Positions 8,680-18,076 are shown, counted from the stretch's first letter. The stretch is DNA of 32,301 nt from Bacillota bacterium (GCA_021798975.1 JAJZBJ010000014.1:1-32301); one strand, 5' to 3'. Translations and numbers: made by a program. Notes: generated from the letters alone by a model not told the origin.

Positions 8680-10575
8680 ATGGATCTGTGGGAACGCCTG
8701 GAAGCCTTCCATAGCCAGGAAAGCGAGCTGAAATGGCAGGGAACCTTTCGAGAATACTTCAACCGCGTGCGCGAGCAGCCTCGCCTGGCCCGTCTGTCGC
8801 ACGCGCGCATTTACGAGATGATCGCTGACCAAGGCATCGAGACCACCGATGACGGTCTACGCCGATACCGGTTCTTCGAAGGCGAAATCTTCGGATTGGA
8901 GCACGCCCTCGACCAACTGGTGGATTACTTCCATTCGGCCGCCCAACGCCTCGAGGTGCGCAAGCGCATCTTGTTGCTGATGGGGCCGGTGGGCGGCGGG
9001 AAGTCCACCCTGGTGGCGCTCTTGAAGCGCGGGCTGGAGAACTATTCGAAGACTGAGCACGGTGCGGCCTACGCGATCCGTGATTGCCCCATGCACGAGG
9101 AACCGCTCCATCTGATTCCGGACGCCTTGCGTCCCGACATCATGGCCGAATACGGCATTTATATCGAGGGGGACTTGTGTCCGGTATGCCGCCAGCGGCT
9201 TGAGGATGTGTACGACGGTCACATCGACAATGTACCGGTGGAGCGCATTGTCTTTTCCGAGAAGATGCGGGTGGGAATCGGCACCTTTTCCCCCAGCGAT
9301 CCCAAGAGCCAGGACATTAGCGAGCTCACGGGATCCATTGACTTGGCCACCATTGGGGAGTACGGATCGGAGTCCGATCCCCGCGCTTATCGTTTCGATG
9401 GGGAGCTCAACATCGCCAACCGGGGGCTGATGGAATTCATTGAGATGCTCAAGAGCGACGAGAAGTTTCTCTACGGGCTTCTCACCCTGTCCCAGGAGCA
9501 GAATATCAAAACGGGACGCTTTTCCATGATCTACGCCGACGAGGTGATCGTGTCGCATACCAACGAGACCGAGTATTTGCACTTTGTGGAGAACAAAAAG
9601 AACGAAGCGCTGCGCGACCGCATGATTCTGGTGCGGGTGCCCTATAACCTCAAGGTATCCGAGGAGACCCGCATTTACGAGAAACTGATTGCCGAATCGG
9701 GGTTGAAAGACGTCCACCTGGCCCCGCACACCCTGCGGGTGGCGAGCATGTTCGCGGTGCTGTCGCGGCTGAAGGAGTCGAAGAAGCAGGGGATGTCGCT
9801 CATGAAGAAGTTGCGGCTCTTGGATGGCGGGTCCGTCGAAGGCTACACCACCAAGGACATCCGGGAACTTCGGGACGAGTTCCCCCTGGAGGGTATGGAT
9901 GGGATCTCGCCCCGCTATGTGATCAACCGGCTGTCGACCGCCTTGGTGCGCTCCGGGGTGACCTGCATCAACCCCCTGGACGCTCTGAAGACCTTGAAGG
10001 ACGGTCTGGAGCAGCACACCGGCCTCGATGATGAGGAGCGCGAGCGCCTCTTGAATCTCATCTACGAGACCCGGAAGGAATATGACGAGATGGCTAAAAT
10101 CGAGGTTCAGAAGGCCTTCGTGTATTCGTTCGAGGAATCGGCCCATGCGCTGCTGAATAACTACCTCGATAACGCCGAGGCCTATGTGAACAAGAGCAAA
10201 CTTACCGACCCTATCACCGACGAGGAACTCGAGCCGGATGAGAAGCTCATGCGGTCCATTGAGGAGCAAATCGGCATTACGGAGAATGCCAAGCGGGCCT
10301 TCCGGGAGGAAATTCTCATCCGCATTTCCACTTTGGCCCGCCACAATAAGCGGTTTGACTATCAATCGCACAGCGGTCTTAAGCAGGCGATCGAAACGAA
10401 ACTGTTCAACGACTTGAAGAATGTGGTGAAAGTCACCACTTCGACCCGGACCCCCGATCAGGAGCAGTTAAGGAAACTCAACGATGTGGCGGCCCGGCTA
10501 ATCGACCACGACGGCTACTGCGCTGAGTGCAGTCAGGCGATTTTGCAGTATGTGGGCACCCTCTTAAGCCGATGA
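8680..10575 (+). CDS. prkA: PrkA family AAA+ protein (serine protein kinase PrkA / YeaG-like)
   Basis: LLLMGPVGGGKSTLV Walker A, DCPMHEEPLHLIP and LCPVCRQRL segments, PrkA C-terminal domain. ATG 8680 preceded by GAGAGGGAGGG. Confidence 0.93.
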   Translation: MDLWERLEAFHSQESELKWQGTFREYFNRVREQPRLARLSHARIYEMIADQGIETTDDGLRRYRFFEGEIFGLEHALDQLVDYFHSAAQRLEVRKRILLLMGPVGGGKSTLVALLKRGLENYSKTEHGAAYAIRDCPMHEEPLHLIPDALRPDIMAEYGIYIEGDLCPVCRQRLEDVYDGHIDNVPVERIVFSEKMRVGIGTFSPSDPKSQDISELTGSIDLATIGEYGSESDPRAYRFDGELNIANRGLMEFIEMLKSDEKFLYGLLTLSQEQNIKTGRFSMIYADEVIVSHTNETEYLHFVENKKNEALRDRMILVRVPYNLKVSEETRIYEKLIAESGLKDVHLAPHTLRVASMFAVLSRLKESKKQGMSLMKKLRLLDGGSVEGYTTKDIRELRDEFPLEGMDGISPRYVINRLSTALVRSGVTCINPLDALKTLKDGLEQHTGLDDEERERLLNLIYETRKEYDEMAKIEVQKAFVYSFEESAHALLNNYLDNAEAYVNKSKLTDPITDEELEPDEKLMRSIEEQIGITENAKRAFREEILIRISTLARHNKRFDYQSHSGLKQAIETKLFNDLKNVVKVTTSTRTPDQEQLRKLNDVAARLIDHDGYCAECSQAILQYVGTLLSR

Positions 10576-10586
10576 GGCGCCGAGAG

Positions 10587-10612
10587 CCCCGGCCGACCGG
10601 CCGGGGTTTCTT
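10587..10612 (+). terminator. Rho-independent terminator downstream of prkA
   Basis: Perfect 9-bp stem CCCCGGCCG-AC-CGGCCGGGG (10587-10606) followed by TTTCTT. Confidence 0.8.
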
Positions 10613-10639
10613 GATGCCGTCTCCCGATCCGATGCGGAG

Positions 10640-11248
10640 TTAGGGATCTTCATCGAGGCGGCTCGCGTCAGGTCCGCCCGGGTACCACAGCGGGGTCTGC
10701 TCGCGCATGCTTTGATAGAGATGGGCGAGAGCCACGGTATCCTCTACCAGCCGGCGAATGCGGATAAGAACATTCGGATTGACGAGGCGGCCATCCGCGT
10801 CAAAGTCCTGGTCCTCCGCATACACGTAATGCTGGACAAGTTGTGCCCCCAGATAGGACAGCACCGGTTTGAACTGCTGTTCGGCGACCAGGTAATGCCG
10901 GGATGAGCCTGCGTTGATTAGAAGGCCGGCAACGGTATCTCGCAGGGCACGCCGGGGCAGCAAGTCGAGTACATTTTTCAAAGGCGCGGGCATGCCGGCC
11001 TGATAAATCGGGGAGGCAATAATCAAGGCGTCGGCCTGCAGCACGGTGGCGGCCACATGGCGTGTATCGCCGGTAAATTCATAGTCCCAGTACGTCCGGC
11101 CATCACTGAACTGCACCTCGTATTGGGCTAGGTCGAGCCAGATGGCGGATATCGCCGGATAGCGCTCGACCAGCACCGTTTGGGCAGCGCGCAGCGTGGC
11201 AGGGGTGCGGGCTCCAACGATGGCGCCGGACAGCAACACAACCTTCAC
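10640..11248 (-). CDS. NADPH-dependent FMN reductase (flavodoxin-fold, SsuE/MsuE-like)
   Basis: VVLLSGAIVGARTPATL...ADALIIASPIYQAGMPAPLKNVLDLLPRRAL flavodoxin-fold reductase pattern. GTG at 11248 with GGGAGGTG RBS; the 246-aa ORF extends further. Confidence 0.85.
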   Translation of the reverse strand: MKVVLLSGAIVGARTPATLRAAQTVLVERYPAISAIWLDLAQYEVQFSDGRTYWDYEFTGDTRHVAATVLQADALIIASPIYQAGMPAPLKNVLDLLPRRALRDTVAGLLINAGSSRHYLVAEQQFKPVLSYLGAQLVQHYVYAEDQDFDADGRLVNPNVLIRIRRLVEDTVALAHLYQSMREQTPLWYPGGPDASRLDEDP

Positions 11249-11337
11249 GGGTCCACCTCCCATCCTAGGCTTCCACGGATGGCGGCTTCCATGACAAGGG
11301 TTTGGGCGAAGTGCCGCGGGGCGCTTTGTAGCCCCCG

Positions 11338-11358
11338 ACTGTCTCCTGGGAGGACAGT
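11338..11358. repeat. Imperfect inverted repeat (one bulge) directly upstream of a perfect -10 element
   Basis: ACTGTCTCCTGGGAGGACAGT: outer arms ACTGTC/GACAGT with further TCC/GGA pairing. Confidence 0.5.
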
Positions 11359-11362
11359 TTTG

Positions 11363-11368
11363 TATAAT
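11363..11368 (+). promoter_or_regulatory. Candidate -10 element (TATAAT) for the Trp-rich orphan gene
   Basis: Exact TATAAT about 60 nt upstream of the ATG; no convincing -35. Confidence 0.4.
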
Positions 11369-11429
11369 GGATGAATACACGGCTCAGGTTCCACACAGGT
11401 TAGCAAGACATCCATAGAGGTCGGTGACC

Positions 11430-12785
11430 ATGCGGTATTTGGCACAGTTTTCCGAAGCGCCCCGGACCGGTACCCACGCCTTTTGGCAGGATGCTGTGTC
11501 GACTGAGAATTGGCTGGACACGTTGGGCAAGGAGATTGTGGCTCGGCGTCTGACGTTGCGCTCCCGTACGGTGCGTGCGCTGGAACCCTGGCTTCAGCAT
11601 CAGTCCAAACCTCTGGCCATTGACGCCTGGCTGGATCCCATGGATATTACGGTCACCTGGAATTACTTAGTGCGCTTTTTGGCGGAAATGGGTCCGGAAC
11701 GCGTATGGATTCCCTGCGGAGACGATGCCTGGGTCGGATGGACGGCGGACCAGCTGGTCATCCGGGCTTCCCGAGAATCCTGGCTTTGGGCATTGGTGGA
11801 GGATGTGTGGGACCCGGCCAGCTGGACCCATCACGATGAGTTGGAGTGGTGGGCTGACAACCGCTTGCAAACAGCCCGCCGCCTGCCTTGGGGAACGGCT
11901 GTCACCCGCAGCTGGGCCACCGGTTGGGAGGAAGGCACGCTCAGCGCCGATCCCACCGTGCCCCGATCGCGGGAAACCTTGGTAAACTTGTGGGTGCGGC
12001 TGTCCGAACGTCTCGGTTCGCGTCCGGTACGCGTGAAGTGGCTGCAGGAGACGGCGCCATTGCAGGAGCAGCTGCTGGGAATCAAAGCCCGTTATATCAC
12101 CTGCGACCTGACGGTTCACGGAGACGGCCGATACTGGCTGGACCGGTTGAGCCAGACTCCTGAACCGACTCACCTGCGGGCCCATGCGACTTGGCAAATT
12201 CCAACCTGGAGCCCCGAGTGGGGGACGACGATGACGCTCCGGCGGGTCCAGCGCGGCAGCCGTCTAGAAGCCACCTACAGCCCCCGCGCTCCCTTGTCGA
12301 CCGACAGCTGGCGGGCGTTGCAGCAGGAACGGCGCCAAATCCCCATCCTGCAAATCCGTCCCCTGGTGCGGGGATCGGATCCTGAGGATCGGTGGCAGCA
12401 ACTCCAAGTCGAAGCGGCCCGCCATGTCGAGTTGGAGCGTTTGACGTCCTTCCTGAAGGAGTATCCGTGGCCCGAACAGTCGGTCGCGTCCGCCAAGCGG
12501 GTGCGGCCTCCGCAGGGATGGGCCATTTGGCGTTGGGCCTCGCAGCCGGGCCTTTGGGTGGTTCGCTCGACGGATGGCATCGAAATCCAGGTGGAATGGC
12601 CGACGCGGGCGCACCCGGGAAACATCGGCATCGCGCTGGAGGGCGCGTCGCCCATCCCGATGAATGAGTGGGCGAGGGAGAGCCGGTTCAAGCGGTTGAG
12701 TCACGATCGGCAGTATTGGACCACATGGATTGCCCGCATCTTAATACCCGCGGTCGAAGCGTGGCGGGCGGGTCCAAACACTTAG
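11430..12785 (+). CDS. Hypothetical protein, extremely tryptophan-rich, no recognised domain
   Basis: Long ORF (453 aa from GTG 11424, 451 aa from ATG 11430) with a GAGGT-like RBS. About 35 Trp residues counted by eye. Confidence 0.8.
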   Translation: MRYLAQFSEAPRTGTHAFWQDAVSTENWLDTLGKEIVARRLTLRSRTVRALEPWLQHQSKPLAIDAWLDPMDITVTWNYLVRFLAEMGPERVWIPCGDDAWVGWTADQLVIRASRESWLWALVEDVWDPASWTHHDELEWWADNRLQTARRLPWGTAVTRSWATGWEEGTLSADPTVPRSRETLVNLWVRLSERLGSRPVRVKWLQETAPLQEQLLGIKARYITCDLTVHGDGRYWLDRLSQTPEPTHLRAHATWQIPTWSPEWGTTMTLRRVQRGSRLEATYSPRAPLSTDSWRALQQERRQIPILQIRPLVRGSDPEDRWQQLQVEAARHVELERLTSFLKEYPWPEQSVASAKRVRPPQGWAIWRWASQPGLWVVRSTDGIEIQVEWPTRAHPGNIGIALEGASPIPMNEWARESRFKRLSHDRQYWTTWIARILIPAVEAWRAGPNT

Positions 12786-13372
12786 CTGCTGTGCTCGGTG
12801 CGAAGGCCATCCAGCAGGGTGCGCATCAACGAGACTTCTTTGGCCAGCCGGCCCCGGCTGGTGGTAATCTCCAACAGCTCTTGCTGGGTGGGCGCGTTCA
12901 GGGGAACGTGCGCGGCAATCCAATAGGACAACAAGGCGGCGTTTTGCGGAAGGGGTGCGTGGCCCGATTCCGGACTCAGCATCGCCCAGAGCTCCGATGC
13001 CAAAGCCCAAGCCTCTTCGAAGAGCAGGGGCGGGATGGCTTCTTCGGTATCGGCCACGTACCGGAATTGACCGATCAGACCGTTGCCCTGGTGGCGGTAG
13101 GAGAGCATATGGGCGCGCTGGATGCCGGCGATGGTGAGCTGGGTGCCGTCGGTACTTTCGGAAAGGTCCAGCACGCGGCCGGTGGTGGCGACGGGGGCGG
13201 GTTCTCGGTCATTCCGCTCCAAGGCAAACACCAGACTGTGGTCCTGGGCGACTGCCAGGCGGATCGCGGCGCTGGATACCTTAGGCCGCAGCAGGATTGT
13301 GGAGACAATCCCGGGAAAGACGACCTCGGAAATGGGCACCAACGACATGCTGAAGGTCTCGCGAGCAGGCAT
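12782..13372 (-). CDS. Stand-alone LON peptidase N-terminal (substrate-binding) domain protein
   Basis: MSLVPISEVVFPGIVSTILLRPKVSSAAIRLAV...FALERNDR and C-terminal helical QELLEITTSRGRLAKEVSLMRTLL resemble the Lon LAN domain. ATG 13372 with AGAGGTG RBS. Confidence 0.75.
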   Translation of the reverse strand: MPARETFSMSLVPISEVVFPGIVSTILLRPKVSSAAIRLAVAQDHSLVFALERNDREPAPVATTGRVLDLSESTDGTQLTIAGIQRAHMLSYRHQGNGLIGQFRYVADTEEAIPPLLFEEAWALASELWAMLSPESGHAPLPQNAALLSYWIAAHVPLNAPTQQELLEITTSRGRLAKEVSLMRTLLDGLRTEHSS

Positions 13373-13393
13373 CGCAGTCACCTCTTTCTGGTT

Positions 13394-13402
13394 ATTGTAT
13401 CA
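13394..13402 (-). promoter_or_regulatory. Candidate extended -10 promoter for the Lon N-domain gene
   Basis: Minus strand reads TGATACAAT (TGn-TACAAT). Confidence 0.35.
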
Positions 13403-13484
13403 TGGAAGCAGGGGAATAAGGCCTGGCCTTCGGCGGGAAGTTGGTGCCGACGGATGGCCACACTTTGAGGCGGGAGTGTAGAGA

Positions 13485-14654
13485 ATGACATACCAGTTGA
13501 CCGAGGAACAAGAGCTGTTTCGCGACACCGTGCGCCGGCTAGCCGTAGAGCGGGTGTTGCCCCGGGCTGGGGAGATAGACCGGACCGGAGAATTTCCCTG
13601 GGATATAGCGGAATTATTTTCTGAATACGGACTGATCGGTGTAGGCATGCCCGAAGAATTTGGGGGCGGCGGGGCGGACTTGCTGACCTTCTGCATTGCC
13701 GTTGAAGAGGTGGCCCGCGTCTGTGCGACTTCCAGCCTGATTATCGCCGCGCAGCACTTAGGCGCCATGCCCATCTTAGTGGGCGGTACGCGCGAGCAAA
13801 AGGCGCGCTTCATTCCCGACATTGCCTCTGGCAAGAAGCTGTCGGCGTTTGCGCTGACTGAACCGGAGGCCGGTTCGGACGCCGGCGGTACCCGGACCCG
13901 GGCTGTCCGGGACGGGGATACATATCGCATCACCGGTACGAAGGTCTTCATCACCAACGGCGGCTTGGCGAAGACCTTGGTGGTGTTCGCGTCGACCAAT
14001 CCGGAAGCCGGGGTCCGCGGGGTGTCCGCCTTTGTCGTGGATGGGGAGTCAAGCGGGCTCTCGGTGGGCCGCATCGAAGAAAAGATGGGCATCCGCGGTT
14101 CGCAAACCGCCATGTTGAATTTTGACGACGTCCGGGTGCCGGCCGAGAATTTGCTGGAACAGGAAGGCAATGGATTCAAGATTGCTATGCGCACGCTGGA
14201 CCGAACGCGGCCCGGAATTGCCGCCCAAGCCCTAGGCATTGCGCAGGGTGCGCTGGACGTGACTCTGGAACACTTGCTGCAGCGGCGCCAGTTTGGCCGG
14301 CCTTTGGCCGAGCAAGAGGCCATCCAGTTCATGCTGGCTGACATGGAGACACAGATTGAAGCGAGCCGGCACTTGCTGTACAAAGCCGCGGAGGTCGTCG
14401 AAACGGCGGGCTTTGACGCGGTCTCCTCGCCCGAGGTGACACGCTATTCGGCGATGGCGAAGCTGATGTGCTCGGACACCGCCATGCAGGTCACGACGGA
14501 CGCGGTCCAGTTGTTCGGGGGTTATGGTTATGTCCGTGACTATCCCGTGGAGCGGATGATGCGGGACGCCAAGATTACGCAAATTTACGAGGGAACCAAC
14601 CAAATTCAGCGGTTGGTAATTTTCCGCAATCTGTTGCAGAAGGGAAAGAATTGA
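13485..14654 (+). CDS. Acyl-CoA dehydrogenase
   Basis: [20 protein letters not shown], RNxx helical domain, catalytic-Glu region [14 protein letters not shown]. Confidence 0.93.
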   Translation: MTYQLTEEQELFRDTVRRLAVERVLPRAGEIDRTGEFPWDIAELFSEYGLIGVGMPEEFGGGGADLLTFCIAVEEVARVCATSSLIIAAQHLGAMPILVGGTREQKARFIPDIASGKKLSAFALTEPEAGSDAGGTRTRAVRDGDTYRITGTKVFITNGGLAKTLVVFASTNPEAGVRGVSAFVVDGESSGLSVGRIEEKMGIRGSQTAMLNFDDVRVPAENLLEQEGNGFKIAMRTLDRTRPGIAAQALGIAQGALDVTLEHLLQRRQFGRPLAEQEAIQFMLADMETQIEASRHLLYKAAEVVETAGFDAVSSPEVTRYSAMAKLMCSDTAMQVTTDAVQLFGGYGYVRDYPVERMMRDAKITQIYEGTNQIQRLVIFRNLLQKGKN

Positions 14655-15952
14655 TGGCGATGTACTCGATTCGGGATCTGGCGGGGCATGTGGGCGAAGA
14701 GGTTGACGTCCGCGGCTGGATGACCCACTTCCGGTCCTCCGGCAAAATACACTTTATGATTCTCAGGGACGGGACAGGATCGGTGCAGGCCGTTATCAAG
14801 CCCGCGAATTTGGCATCCCAGCCGGTGGGGTTTGACACCTTCGAGCAGTTGGAGCAAGAGAGCGCGATGGCCATACGCGGGCTAGTCCGGGCGGACCAGC
14901 GTGCCCCGTCGGGGGTAGAACTGGATGTGACCGGCATGGAGCGGCTGTCGCCCGCCCCGGGGTATCCCATTCAGCCGAAGGAGCATGGGGTGGACTTTTT
15001 AATGGAGCACCGCCACCTCTGGGTGCGCAGCTCCCGTCAAGCGGCCATTCTCCGGGTGCGGGCGCGCATCATTCATGCCATCCGAAACTTCCTCGACGAC
15101 CACGGGTTTGTGGTGGCCGACCCACCGATTTTGACACCTGCTGCCGCGGAGGGGACGACCACGCTTTTTGGCATCGACTATTTCGGCGAACCCGCGTTCT
15201 TGTCGCAATCCGGGCAACTGTATATGGAAGCTTTGGCGATGGCCTTGGGACGGGTGTACTCATTTGGTCCCACCTTTCGGGCCGAGAAATCGAAGACCCG
15301 CCGCCACCTGACCGAATTCTGGATGGTGGAACCAGAAATGGCCTTTTGCGACTTCGAGGAAAATCTAGTGTGGCAGGAGAACCTGTTGAGCCACATCGTG
15401 CAGGATGTGCTGGCACATAACCGGGCCGATTTAATCCAGTTGGAGCGGAACCTGCAGGTGCTGGAGCAGGTGGTGGCGCCTTTCCCGCGCATTACTTATG
15501 ACGACGCCTTGGATCGGCTGAAGAGCGTGGACATGCCCCTGGAATGGGGCGAAGACCTGGGCGCGCCGCACGAGACAGCCTTAGCGGCCATGTTTGATAA
15601 GCCGGTGTTTCTGACCCACTTCCCTAAAGGGTTTAAGGCCTTTTACATGCAACCCGATCCCAACCGCCCGGATGTGGTGCTGGCGGCGGACTTGCTGGCG
15701 CCGGAGGGGTACGGGGAAATCATCGGCGGCAGTCAGCGCATTCATGACTTGGACTTGCTGCTGAAGCGTCTTGAAGAAAATAACATGGACCCCCAAGACT
15801 ACAGCTGGTATGTTGATTTGAGACGCTATGGGACGGTCCCGCACAGCGGGTTTGGACTGGGTCTGGAGCGCGTGGTGGCGTGGATTTGCGGATTGGAGCA
15901 CGTGCGCGAAACCATTCCGTTTGCCCGCACATTGAACCGGGTCTGGCCGTAG
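14654..15952 (+). CDS. asnS: Asparagine--tRNA ligase
   Basis: Class IIb aaRS: OB-fold [89 protein letters not shown] overlaps the preceding TGA. Confidence 0.92.
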   Translation: MAMYSIRDLAGHVGEEVDVRGWMTHFRSSGKIHFMILRDGTGSVQAVIKPANLASQPVGFDTFEQLEQESAMAIRGLVRADQRAPSGVELDVTGMERLSPAPGYPIQPKEHGVDFLMEHRHLWVRSSRQAAILRVRARIIHAIRNFLDDHGFVVADPPILTPAAAEGTTTLFGIDYFGEPAFLSQSGQLYMEALAMALGRVYSFGPTFRAEKSKTRRHLTEFWMVEPEMAFCDFEENLVWQENLLSHIVQDVLAHNRADLIQLERNLQVLEQVVAPFPRITYDDALDRLKSVDMPLEWGEDLGAPHETALAAMFDKPVFLTHFPKGFKAFYMQPDPNRPDVVLAADLLAPEGYGEIIGGSQRIHDLDLLLKRLEENNMDPQDYSWYVDLRRYGTVPHSGFGLGLERVVAWICGLEHVRETIPFARTLNRVWP

Positions 15953-15976
15953 CTGTAGAGGGAGGAAGATACTGGG

Positions 15977-16879
15977 ATGGACGAGCAGTCGATAAGCATC
16001 GGCGAATACTTGAAGAGCGCTCGGACCAAGCGGCGCTTGACAATCCCTGAAGTCAGCCAAGAACTGCACATTCGTGAGGACTACTTGGAGGCTTTGGAGA
16101 AAGACGCCTGGGATCGCCTGCCCGGGGAGGTGTATGGCCAGGGGTTCCTCAGGAGTTACGCGCGCTATTTGGATGCGGACGCCGAGCAGTTGGTGCAATA
16201 CCGCAAGCGGTTGGCGGCCAAGGAGCCGCCGGCCGCAGCGACGCCCAGCCGCAGTACTCCGCCCCCGACGCGACAGCGCCGGAATCGCGCCCCGGTTCAA
16301 AAGCCGGTTGTGCCGCAGTCCACGCGCCGCCGTGCGCCGACGGCCGCGAAGGAGCCGCAGGGGTCTGGTCGCGTGGTCCTCGGGGCCGCGGTGGTGCTAG
16401 CGGTTCTGTTCGGCGTAGGACTCTATCTGCTGCCGAAGAGTGCGCCGACCGCCACGGCTGGGGCCAGCACCTCGCACACTCCCTCCGATTCGGTCAATCG
16501 TCAGCACCATCATTCGCCCAAAAGTCCACCGCCGTCGAAAACCCATTCGGCGCCTTCGCCGTCGCCGACAATCACCCTGACGTCAAACCAAGTCCAAAGC
16601 GGCGGCAACACGACGGTGGTTTACGCGGTGAATCAAAGCCCGGTGACCGTGCATTTGAGTTTTACGGGGCCGTGCTGGGTGGAAGTATGGAGGAACGGAG
16701 TCACCGCCAATCCCTATGGGGTCACCTATCAAGCCGGCCAAACCTTGACCGTCACGGCTAATACCAGCGTGAAGGTGCGATTGGGCACGCGTCTGGCCAA
16801 TGTTGCGGTCAACGGCCATCCGGTATCAGTTCCCGATCCGACCCAGCGTGTCATCAATCTCACCTTCCAGCACTCATAA
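15977..16879 (+). CDS. rodZ: RodZ-like protein (N-terminal HTH, TM segment, C-terminal DUF4115-type domain)
   Basis: SIGEYLKSARTKRRLTIPEVSQELHIREDYLEALEKDAWDRLPGEVYGQGFLRSYARYL HTH_25 pattern, Pro-rich linker, TM, and C-terminal beta domain CWVEVWRNG... Confidence 0.85.
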   Translation: MDEQSISIGEYLKSARTKRRLTIPEVSQELHIREDYLEALEKDAWDRLPGEVYGQGFLRSYARYLDADAEQLVQYRKRLAAKEPPAAATPSRSTPPPTRQRRNRAPVQKPVVPQSTRRRAPTAAKEPQGSGRVVLGAAVVLAVLFGVGLYLLPKSAPTATAGASTSHTPSDSVNRQHHHSPKSPPPSKTHSAPSPSPTITLTSNQVQSGGNTTVVYAVNQSPVTVHLSFTGPCWVEVWRNGVTANPYGVTYQAGQTLTVTANTSVKVRLGTRLANVAVNGHPVSVPDPTQRVINLTFQHS

Positions 16880-16888
16880 CCTATAGCC

Positions 16889-16933
16889 AGCGGGCCATAC
16901 TAGCGAAGTGAATTTCGCTTCAGGAGGCCCGCT
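16889..16933 (+). repeat. Nested inverted repeats (possible mRNA hairpin) covering the RBS of the D,D-carboxypeptidase gene
   Basis: Outer AGCGGGCC (16889-16896)/GGCCCGCT (16926-16933); inner AGCGAA (16902-16907)/TTCGCT (16914-16919); AGGAGG at 16922-16927. Confidence 0.65.
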
Positions 16934-16936
16934 CAC

Positions 16937-18076
16937 ATGTTGAAACAATGGACATTGGCAGCCGGGGCAACCGCGATGCTGTCGCTGATGTTGCCTGGCA
17001 CGGCACTGGCTGCGGGGGAATCCAGCACGCTTGCGCCTGAAGTCGGGGCGCGTGCAGCCATCTTGGTAAATGCGCGAAACGGGGCCATTCTGTACGAGAA
17101 GAATGCCTTTCGGCAAATGGATCCAGCGTCTCTGACCAAAATGATGACGGCTCTGTTGGTGATTGAGCACGGGCATCTGAATCAAGTCGTCACCATCTCC
17201 AAACGGGCGGATTATACCTCCGGCTCGTCCCTGCACATCTCCCAGGGTCAGCAATATACCCGGTTGGATTTGCTCAAAGGGCTCCTGCTGCGGTCCGGCA
17301 ATGACGCGTCGGTCGCGCTCGCCGAAAGCGAGGCGGGCAGTGTGGAGCGGTTTGTGGCGGAAATGAATGTCAAGGCGCAGCAGTTAGGGGCCTTCAATAC
17401 GTCGTTCGAGAACACCCACGGATTGACGCGGCCCGGCCACTACAGTTCCGCCTACGACTTGTCCCTTATAGCCCGGACGGCGCTACGGCTGCCCTTATTT
17501 CAGGAAATCGTGAAGAGCCCGGAGCAGGATATTCTGGAACTGACCCGCCACAAGAAACGCACCATCCACACAACGAACGCGCTGTTGTTTGGGTTTCCGG
17601 GGGCGGACGGGGTCAAAACCGGCACCACATCGGCGGCCGGCAAGTGTTTGGTGGCGTCTGCCACGCGGGATAATCGCCAACTCATTGCGGTGGTCCTGTA
17701 TAGTCCCGATCGCTGGCAGGATGCCGGATCGCTGCTAAACTGGGGATTTTCTCAATGGAGTTCGGTTAAGGCGCTGTCGTCCGGGGACGCCATGGTGAAG
17801 CGGCCAGTGGCGGGGGGCAATCCGGAGACGGCGGCCTTAGCCCCGCACCACTCGGTGTGGGTGGATATTCCCTTGAACGGCGGCTATGCGACCAGTGTGG
17901 ATGTGCCGGCGCGTCTTCGGCCTCCGCTCTCACCCACGCAGCGAGCGGGGTTCATCACCATCACCCCGCCCGCGCAGCCGCCCATCCGGGTTGGATTGTA
18001 TCCCACCCAGCGGGTCCGCAAGAAGCTCCCACCGGTGCGGTTCTGGGACTGGCTCTTGCATCGTCATCCTCGATAG
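16937..18076 (+). CDS. D-alanyl-D-alanine carboxypeptidase (penicillin-binding protein, peptidase S11) with signal peptide
   Basis: Signal peptide ...TALAAGE; SxxK SLTK, SxN SGN, KTG KTGTT motifs. Confidence 0.92.
   Translation: MLKQWTLAAGATAMLSLMLPGTALAAGESSTLAPEVGARAAILVNARNGAILYEKNAFRQMDPASLTKMMTALLVIEHGHLNQVVTISKRADYTSGSSLHISQGQQYTRLDLLKGLLLRSGNDASVALAESEAGSVERFVAEMNVKAQQLGAFNTSFENTHGLTRPGHYSSAYDLSLIARTALRLPLFQEIVKSPEQDILELTRHKKRTIHTTNALLFGFPGADGVKTGTTSAAGKCLVASATRDNRQLIAVVLYSPDRWQDAGSLLNWGFSQWSSVKALSSGDAMVKRPVAGGNPETAALAPHHSVWVDIPLNGGYATSVDVPARLRPPLSPTQRAGFITITPPAQPPIRVGLYPTQRVRKKLPPVRFWDWLLHRHPR

Noticed and set aside
9364-9380. GGATCGGA-G-TCCGATCC inverted repeat in prkA
   Set aside because: 8-bp arms are expected roughly by chance in a window of this size.
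8857-10371. 504-aa minus-strand ORF opposite prkA
   Set aside because: Antisense shadow of a clearly coding GC-rich gene; repetitive H/Q/G/R-rich translation with no motif.
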